DNA of 64,000 nt from positions 682,001 to 746,000 of the forward strand of contig VZSF01002029.1 of assembly GCA_013398295.1 (NCBI GenBank), written 5' to 3'. Made by a program: the position numbers and the translations under genes. Positions 55,938-64,000 of the stretch are shown here, piece after piece. Source of the stretch: Chionis minor. Its lineage: Eukaryota; Chordata; Aves; Charadriiformes; Chionididae. Position 1 is the first letter of the stretch; each line of letters begins with the position of its first letter. Below the pieces are notes generated by a model. It had not been told where the DNA came from, did not search any database, and saw nothing but the letters and a program-made list of their open reading frames with translations.

Positions 55938-55967
55938 CTGTCAAATTTTAAAAGGTATATGTTAATA
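55938..55967 (-). other. METTL15: Splice acceptor and branch-point region of the last METTL15 intron
   Basis: Reading on the minus strand, a TATTAAC branch-like motif (55,961-55,967) lies about 25 nt before an acag acceptor at 55,938-55,941. The pyrimidine tract between them is weak. The acceptor keeps the frame of the exon and produces the conserved Gly-Ala-Phe-Pro junction. Assignment of the branch point is inference. Confidence 0.75.
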
Positions 55968-58900
55968 TTTTCTTATTTCTGCATTGCTATCCTGACATTA
56001 ACCCACTCACGTGTGATGACTTTAAAAGAAAGCACACTTACAACTGAACCCTGAATGGTGAGCTTCCTTCTCTATAACATATCTTTATTTTCTGCTTTGA
56101 ATTCACATTTCTGAAAGTGAACCCTATGGAATTGATCTGGCTTGTGGTTGGGTGTTTGGTATTTTTTATCTTTCACAGATATTCCTTCCTCCAATGTTTC
56201 ATAAAATTAAAATGCACAATGAAAGCTGAAACCAAAATAGGGAAAAAATGAAGATGGGCTAGGTAAGTCCTACACCTTACAGCTCCATGTAGTCAATGTC
56301 GGTTCAGTATTTGTGGTGATTTGTTTTATGCTTTTAAGTTAAAAAAATAAAATATGATGGACATGCGATATTAACTGCTTCTACATAATTATGCATTTCT
56401 TCACAGCCAGAGATAAGATGAAGATGACAATGTCTACCTGGTGATAAGTATCTTTCAATTAACTATATAAAGCTTAACAAAAGGCATCTTTGTTTGGGAA
56501 TAAAAATTGTTGACCACTACACCTGCGTTTCTTCAAATGTTCACAAAAATACCTTGAGAAATTTAGACAATGCAGTTGACACTTGCTTTTTCACATGCCT
56601 AAACAGCAGAACATGTCAAGGTATGAGTTTGTGGTGTGAAAAAAATCACCAGATAAAGAATTTTTTACTAGATGCACAGAACTCCCTCTTCCTTTCTCCA
56701 AAATTCTTATGACCTATACAGTCTCTGTAGAGACTGAAATTTCGATAGAAACTTTAGTATATCATTATTTAATGTATTTTAGGCTTGAATCTTCATTATC
56801 TGAGTATAGAGCAAAAAGCTAGAGAAGCCAGATTTGATGGATCAAAGGGACTAAAATGCAAGAGGCTTACAAGATCTGTGAAACCTGAGTAAACTTATAA
56901 TCTATTATGTAAGTGAGCACAGGAGTCTGACGAAGATAAATGGAATGAATAATGCTAGTGCATAACTAGAAAGAATTATTTTTCCAAACAAGAGGGCCCA
57001 TTAGAGATAAGACCATACAGCTAGTATGTATGTATTAAAATGCCTTGATTCCATGCCAGTGCTAAACTACAACATAATAAAGCTATGGGTTTGAAGTAAA
57101 TGCAGTTCATAATCAAGTAATTGATATTCTACATAGTGGAGTAAAAGAAGGGAACACAGTACCTCCGAAACAAGTTGACTAAATTCACATTTACGCAGGT
57201 GATTAGGGAAAATTTAACAGACATATCATAATCGAGTACATTGGCACAAAATAATTTATTAGTGGAATTCTTAAGAGTTTTAAAGGTAACATTTTACTTA
57301 TGTGTTCAGCATCACAAACACACAAGTGATCATCAGTGTTCAAAGGGAGAGGCCAATAATGGGATTTAAAAATTCAATCACTATTAACAAAGTTATTATC
57401 ATGTATGCGCTGCGTCTATGATGCATTTCTGCATACTCAATTCTCCCAACTACATTTCCTATTATCTCCTCCGACGCTAACGCTAACAGTGCCTGAATTA
57501 ACTGAAGAAACCTACCGCAGCTGTGGCTGTCTCCTGTCCCTGTAGTCTGAATCCTTCAAGACAGAAAGTGGCAACAGGATCAACTTCTCCCAACACAAAC
57601 TACTGCACAGGAATTTGTGGCTTTAAACGCCGTTTCACAAGTCAGAGTAAATAGATTTAACCTGCGGGAGCTAGGCTCCTCCATCACTTAAAAACTACAG
57701 AAAAAGTTACACTAGCTAGCTAATATAATTTCTGTCTTTGAGAACATCATGTTCCATTCTTTCTATAAATTATAAAAGGAATATATACCCTCATTGTAGA
57801 AGTCACAAAGCCTGTTTTGATGAAAGAGCTGAACTAAAAGAACTCAAAAGCTCAGAAGATAAGATGTCCCAAGAAACCAACTGACACCAAGCTTGTATTT
57901 CCTGGCACAGTATCCATTTCCATATTTCTTTACTTACCTGAAAATAGTTCCTTTGAAAATGGAATCCTTAAAACAGCCGTTGACTGCCATTTGTGTGCAG
58001 AAAACTGTCTCTTAATGCGTAACATAAAGGAAGGCTGTGCTGAGCAAAAGAAACTATTTTCTTTAAACGGTCAACTAACAGCTACAAACACTAGTAGGAA
58101 GCTCAGAACTCTTGCATAGTTATTAAATGAAACAGCAGGGTTTAAAATCAGCATGTAATGTACCCCAAAATATCACAGGACACACATGTTTCCATAGCAT
58201 GCACTAAGTGACTAAATATACATCACTTCATATTCTCTGTAAGACCTGTCATAGTAACATTTTCCTTACATGGAATTTTAAGTTGACTCATCATGAGATA
58301 CCTGGGTACCTTTTGAACTGAATTACAAAACCCATGGTCTCTTGAATAAGAAAGTACTGTTTTTGTAAAAGATCTCACACAACAAATCTATCTCTTTGTC
58401 TAAGTCTATGTTTAAAACCATTGAAAACATACCTTGCTTCCCTTCCCCCTTCCAAATCCCAGCTGCCATGTTCATTTTCCTGAAAATAGTCATAACTGGA
58501 AAGAAAAAGCACTGTTCCCTTACAAAATATTAGCTACTAACAAGCTAGTGGGTTAGAAAACAGGGTGCGTTTTTTCAATTCCACCTGTATTGTTCTATTA
58601 TACGTTTCCTGCGGTACCTCCTTTCTCCTGCCACTTGATAAAAAATTTACAGCTCTGACCTCAACAGAATCAGTTATACTTTCAATTTTGGGCTGTTACT
58701 ACCCAGAGCTGGTGTTCACCTCTCAAAGGAGATCCAGAATTTTTAACTATCGTATTTTAGCAGCCTAAGTATTTTCTAAAAATACTGCTGGTTTTCTGGG
58801 AATGATCCATTTCTGATATTCTAAGAGTATTCCAGCTTCCAAAAGTATCATAGATAAAAATGAAGCCAACCCACAAGAGTACAGCATGTAATTTAGGCAC

Positions 58901-59103
58901 AAAACTGAGTGTGCTTCTTGACTGGGACCTAACAGAAGCCTAGAATGAGATCCTTTGCTTAAATTTCCACAGTCACTCTCACTGGAATTTTAGTAAAGTA
59001 CCGGAAGGCTTATCTTTTATGTCACAAAAATATCTTTTACTTATCTGGACGAATAAGGATGATGCAAAGACCTGCTTCAAAACTGCTTTTGTTAAATCTA
59101 AAT

Positions 59104-60242
59104 AGAACAGAATAGTATAGTTTGGGTTGGAAGGGACCTTTAAAGATTGTCTAGTTCAATCCCCCTGTAATAAGGAGGGTCATCTTCAACTACATTAGGT
59201 TGCTCAGAGCCTCATCCAACCTGACCCTGAACATCTCCAGGGATGGGGCATCTACCACCTCTCTGGGTAACCTGGGCCAGTGTTGCACCACCCTCATAGT
59301 AAAAAAACATCTACCTTCTACCTAGTCTAAATCCACCCTCTCTTAGTTTAAAACCATTACCCCTTGTCCTATCGCTACATGACCTACTAAAAAGTCTGTC
59401 CCCATCTTTCTTATAAGCCCCTTTTAAGTACTGAAAGGCTGCAATGATGTCTCCCCAGAGCCTTCTCTCTCCAGGCTGAACAACCCCAACTCTCTCTGTC
59501 TGTCCTCACAGGACAAGCGTTCCAGACCTCTGATCATCTTCATGGCCCTCCTCTGGACTTGCTCCAACAGGTTCATGACTTTCCTGTGCTGAGGGCTACA
59601 GAGCTGGATGCAGTACAGAGTTATGGGGTCTCATAACTCATAACTCTCCCAGAGCGGAGCAGAGGGGCAGAATCACCCTCCCTTGACCTGCTGGCCACGC
59701 TTCTCTTGATGCGGCTCAGGACATGGTTGGCCTTCTGGGCTGCGAGGGCACTTTGTTGGCTTGTGTCCAGCTTTTCATACACCAGTACCCCCAAGTCCTG
59801 ACCGCTACACTTTGGATGCAACCATCCAACCAATTCCTCATCCACCCAACAGTCCATCCATCAAAGCCATATCAGTCCGATTTAGAGAGAAGGATGTTGT
59901 AGGGCACTGTGTCAAAGGCCTTACAGAAGTCCAGATAGATGGCACCAGTAGCTCTTTCCTTGTCCTCTGATGTAGTCACTCCACCACAGAATGCCAATAG
60001 GGTAGTCAAGAAGGACTTGCCCTTGGTGAAATCACGTTGGCTATCCCGAACCACATCCTCCACGTGCCTTTGCATAGCTTCTCGGAGGATCTGTTCCATG
60101 ATCTTCCAGGTACTGACAAATGTAATCTGCAGTAGTGATTTGTGTCACACTGGCCTTCATCTTTTTAGTAAAGGCAGTAGATTTTGATCTGTCTTCTAGG
60201 GGTGAAAAGTTTTCCTACTCCACCCTTAGTCCTCTGGTATAG
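59104..60242 (-). mobile_element. CR1 LINE, 5'-truncated, 3' end plus part of ORF2
   Basis: On the plus strand the element begins with the reverse complement of the CR1 3' end (GGTTGGAAGGGACCTTTAAA at about 59,127) and continues through the conserved 3' region (supplement of short blocks such as CCTGGGCCAGTG and CTGAACAACCCCAAC). At 59,872-60,099, minus strand, a fragment of CR1 reverse transcriptase is readable, with FTKGKS and the catalytic-domain block [21 protein letters not shown] stop codon follows directly, and the sequence then continues in the same frame as [15 protein letters not shown], so the copy is dead. Homology fades at about 60,242. It lies in the METTL15 intron in the same orientation as the gene. 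The 5' truncation is usual for CR1. Confidence 0.93.
59872..60099 (-). pseudogene. CR1 ORF2 reverse transcriptase remnant
   Basis: About 75 codons of open frame with the CR1 reverse-transcriptase block (FTKGKS, a degenerate DKERATG, then [19 protein letters not shown]). The first D of LDFCKAFD belongs to the metal-binding aspartate motif of non-LTR reverse transcriptases. The frame ends in a TGA immediately after LLSKSD, where functional copies continue. No promoter and no intact ORF are present, so no product is expected. Confidence 0.88.
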
Positions 60243-62460
60243 TTACATAAAAACCTATTTGAGCTTTCTGCTAAGGCACAAAATATCTGTCACCCAGCCC
60301 CCTCCAATTACCATGGCACTAAAAGAAAATCTTTCCTGGTACCAGGCTGTACAATGTACAAAAATATATATATAAAAAAAAAATCTGTATGGGGAGCTTG
60401 TAAAATGAATTTCATTCATAAAAGCACCACACTTCTGGCTAGATGACTGGTTTGAAATCCCAGTGAGAGAAATTATCATTTTTAGTTTTGGGAAGCCCTG
60501 ATGCTACTTACACTTTAAAAAAATCTAATAGATTCACATGTTGAACTGTATTGAAATTTTAAAGCTTGTGAATGAAATTATCAACGTGTTGTGCCTGTCA
60601 ATATGAACTATTAAAGTCCCCAGAGTGTATGAGAGTGGGAGAGTTTAAAAATTAATTCAGATCGTGCACCTGTTTGCAGGAATCCGTCTGTTGAATTAGC
60701 ATTGCATTTAATAAGTTTCTGTGACGCAACTAATGTCCTTTTGTCTAGGCTCCCTCAGTACAGTGTTAATTCTCACCCATCTGAAATTCAGGCAATATTA
60801 CAAATTCCAAACTGATAATTAAAGTCTATAAATGTGAACCAATCTGAATGAGACTGACTTTACCCATTAAAGTTCTTTTTAAACTTCAAATTTCTTTAAC
60901 ATTTCATCATCAATTCCTTTCAAGTTAAATCCAAATGAACACATGATCTCAAAATGATCTTTTAATAGATTAGGTGTCTAAATAACACTGAGAAAAATTA
61001 AGTTTTGAACAATAACTAAGAGATAACAAGGTATATTACCCACTGAAAAAATAGATCAGTTGTACAGAAAAAGCATATAAAAATTACATTCTAAAAATTT
61101 CCCTATTTTTAACCAGCTTTCCTGCACATTGAATTAAACCTTTTGTTTCCAAACAACTCAATGAGATATAGTAAAAGCCATCAGGAAGTGCTTCTTAAGC
61201 AACTTCCACACATCTGTTCACAGACCTTCAGTTGAGAATTACTGATCTTTAGTATTCAGAGTGTTCGTCATTGCAGATAGCTGTGTGAAAATTATAAACA
61301 CTGAGCAGAGTTTGTGCTGCAAGAAGAGATGATGTTCACATGACTGAACAGAAAACTCCTCCTTTTTCCCATGTAAACTACAGTCTCCGTACCTCACAGA
61401 GATCGCCTTATTTCAATGGCTCAGAATCCTTTTAGACAACATACAGAAAACCAAAAAAAAGACAAACTTTTTTTAGGTATTTTTGTAGCACCTTACTCAT
61501 TGGCACAGTAATTAGAAATGTCAAGAAATAGAAGGAATTATTTTCTTGAACTGGAACAAAGGAGAGCAGGAAATCACTTGGATACCTGAGTTAGCCCCAA
61601 GCTGTTGTAGGCAATCTTGACATACAAATCTATCTATAAATTTTTTCCAGCTATAGCTTGAAATTATAACTTTTGTAAACACAAACTTTAGAAATGTCTG
61701 ATTGTTCTGTATCTGTTGGGAAGGTTGGGGGTTTTTTGTTTCTTTTTTAATTACATCCTTCATGCTTATCTCCCAATGAATTAGCAACAGCAATACAGGC
61801 TCTAACCTTTGGGGGCGTGGTAGGAAAGACCAGAATTCTAGCGTTCTACAAACAGAAACTAAGTTTTCCAGTTTCAGGCTAGTTCAAATCTAGATTCTTG
61901 GGGATTTTGGTTATCAGCTGGACCTTAAGACAAAACTTTGGAGTTCTAGAAAATCTGAAGCCATAGTAATCTATAACATGTGAAAGTGATATGGACTGTA
62001 CATGAATTCTCAGACACTGACACCGGCAGAGAAAGAGACATAAATACCCAGCCTCACTGCCTAGATTTTTTGCTTGTTTTCTGGCTTCTAGACTAGGTAA
62101 AAAAATTGATCCTGTTCTGGAGAGACAATCATGCTCGTATAAAGTCTGCAAAATCTAAAATGCAAGATTTTATTATTCTAATTAGTATTTATTTTTTAAA
62201 AGGACTTGACATTTAACTAATAGGTCATAGATTTCACTCTGGTAAAGTCCTGAATTAGTCAGAGGTGTTTTTGTGCTGTACCACCACTGGTCTCTGGCAC
62301 TTCAGCTCTGGCTTACCTCAATAACTTCATGGATATCATTTTGCATAAGAATATATATTGATGATAGATAAGTTAAACAAAATATATTATAGTTACCAGG
62401 AATTTTCTTAATGTATAATCAGTTCAAAAACTAGTAGGATCCAGCATTCTGCTCCTTTAC

Positions 62461-62507
62461 TGGAAGAATCGAATTAAAACTGGAAGAATCGAATTAAAAT
62501 TGGAAGA
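62461..62507. repeat. METTL15: 20-bp tandem duplicate with partial third unit
   Basis: TGGAAGAATCGAATTAAAAC at 62,461-62,480 is repeated at 62,481-62,500 with the last base changed, followed by TGGAAGA. It lies in the METTL15 intron. Confidence 0.95.
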
Positions 62508-62561
62508 AGTTTTGCCCAAACAGGGACCAGCGTAACTGTCCTAAATTTGTTTTAACTTCTT

Positions 62562-62587
62562 GGGGGGGGGGGGGGGGGAGGGGGGGG
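62562..62587. repeat. METTL15: Long G-run (17 G, A, 8 G)
   Basis: A homopolymeric tract of G interrupted once by A, in the METTL15 intron. It can form G-quadruplexes on the plus strand, which is the template strand for METTL15. The exact length is error-prone in sequencing. Confidence 0.9.
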
Positions 62588-64000
62588 AAGCAGAGAAAAC
62601 ATACGTATTTACTGTCTTGGCAGATACATCCTGGATTCATTGTCTTTGGCATGTATACCGTCTGATGCATACCTGATTCACATTTCAAGCTGCTCTTCAA
62701 ATCCAGCAGAGTTTAAAGTGAGAACAAAAAAATCCTTCTCATTGTCACAGAAAGTGACCATTAAAGTGATGACTCACATGCAACACATTAAACACGAAGG
62801 GATCTTTGATCACTGTCATTTGTGCAGTGGTATTTTTATTTTCTTAGTTCAAGCTAGAGCACAAAATTATTTCTGAAGTTACTGAGTTGCTTGTTTACAG
62901 CCTGTAAGACATTCCGTCTTTAGTGTAGCAATGTGGTTGCTTCAATCTCAATAATGGTACACTGTTTTAATCAACTGTTTTCCAAAAAGTATGAGATACA
63001 TGTGATGAAGTAAATTATGCATTTGTGATATTGATGAAAATGACTATATTAAAAACGTAACTTCAAGTTTTATAAAAGACTCAGAGTGTTTATTTCTCTT
63101 GGGTTTTTTGAGACTGTTTGCTCCTCACATTCAGCGGGAACTTAAAACAGCAGTGTCTTCAGGTCCTATAATCATATCAGCTAAACTTGGGGCCTCGGTG
63201 ACTGGACATTTTGCTCAGGTATCCTTACTTATATAAATCCAGACTATTTAATGTGTTTGTCAGTCATTAAGAAGTCAGTCCCTTAAACTTCCAGTTCAAG
63301 TAATACAATTTTTTATGATTACAGTATGTAACATTTGCAAATGTTAAATTTGGATAGCCATTTTAAAGGTCTGTATTCAAAGTGGTCAGCAGTTTAGAAT
63401 TTTTGTGACAAGACCCAGTAATTTCCATTTCTTGCTTAAAAAAATAAAAATATCCCAACATTACATATTGTAATGTTAATGAACGGGATTTGTGTCCTCC
63501 ATTTTTCCTTGAAAACTTCTACTTGAGAACACAAACATGAAGGTTCTTGATAAGAGCACAGTTCCTGCCTAGCTACATTTTGTTCAAGTTGTTTACAGTG
63601 AAGAGCAAGTAAGATGAAGTGTTTCAATAGTCGCTTCAGGCTGATCTAGTTGGCATTCACAAGGTGAAGCGAGCTACATATTGCTTTACTTTTTGCTTCC
63701 CGGTTCTTTAAGCAGACAGAAACAATCTGATTTCATTCATAATTGGAAACTGCCATGGTACTTCCCCTCAAAATATTAAAATGTAGAAACGTAAAATGAC
63801 GAGAGGTATATGACGTATCTGATATTCGAAGGCTTATCAATAGCTGGGATAAAGAACTCTCAAGGCTGCTGTCATTCTGTGTTTCAACTTGGTTGGCAAA
63901 ATGATAAATCACTCCATGTAAAATCTATTATTAAACCAATCGTCAAACTACAATATAAAAAAGTGAGAGCGTAAAAAAAGAAAGGAAAAAAAAAAGAGCA

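Larger units (their letters stand above)
55938..64000 (-). other. METTL15: METTL15 last intron (incomplete; continues beyond the window)
   Basis: All sequence right of the terminal exon should be intronic, since the gene is transcribed right to left. I looked on the minus strand for the preceding METTL15 exon and for the SAM-binding motifs of the family and recognised none, so the intron is probably longer than 8 kb. It holds a CR1 fragment, a 20-bp tandem duplicate and a long G-run (listed separately). Otherwise it is AT-rich sequence with nothing recognisable. A short exon could have been missed by eye. Confidence 0.75.

Noticed and set aside
56494..56712. Possible additional METTL15 exon
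   Set aside because: It lies on the plus strand, opposite to the gene, and does not match any METTL15 segment.

Overview
This is a window of nuclear DNA from a bird. Three things point that way: CR1 LINE fragments with the typical 3' end (13,880-14,397 and 59,104-60,242), solo LTRs of avian endogenous retrovirus type, and one vertebrate coding exon interrupted by a GT/AG intron. The sequence is AT-rich, repeat-poor and mostly non-coding. Nothing bacterial or archaeal is present: no operons, CRISPR, prophage or IS elements.

The only protein-coding sequence I can support is the terminal coding exon of METTL15, on the minus strand at 55,492-55,937. METTL15 is the mitochondrial 12S rRNA N4-cytidine methyltransferase of the RsmH/MraW family. 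The gene runs right to left, so 55,938-64,000 is its last intron and everything left of about 55,300 lies downstream of the gene. In other vertebrates METTL15 is followed by a large gene-poor interval before KCNA4/FSHB/ARL14EP/MPPED2. The empty 55 kb fits that interval; this is an inference from known synteny, not something seen here.

Layout: 1-13,300 non-coding; 13,360-13,620 an isolated CpG island with a tandem duplicate carrying YY1-like AAGATGGCG sites; 13,880-14,397 a plus-strand CR1 3' end; 14,398-29,391 non-coding; 29,392-29,881 a plus-strand solo LTR; 29,882-39,916 non-coding; 39,917-41,377 an exact 730-bp direct duplication around a single N, probably an assembly artefact, overlapping a minus-strand LTR (40,888 to about 41,545); 43,009-43,625 a second LTR of the same family and strand with its own 5-bp target duplication; 43,626-44,070 a GC-richer patch of unknown nature; 44,100-55,300 non-coding, with a twin hairpin at 52,452-52,514; then the METTL15 3' UTR, coding exon and intron. 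The intron carries a CR1 with a decayed reverse transcriptase and a long G-run.

I did not find a previously undescribed biological system. The points most worth a second look are the orphan CpG island, the duplication across the N, and the twin perfect hairpin. Many short open reading frames exist, but apart from the METTL15 exon and the CR1 remnant none resembles a protein family I recognise.
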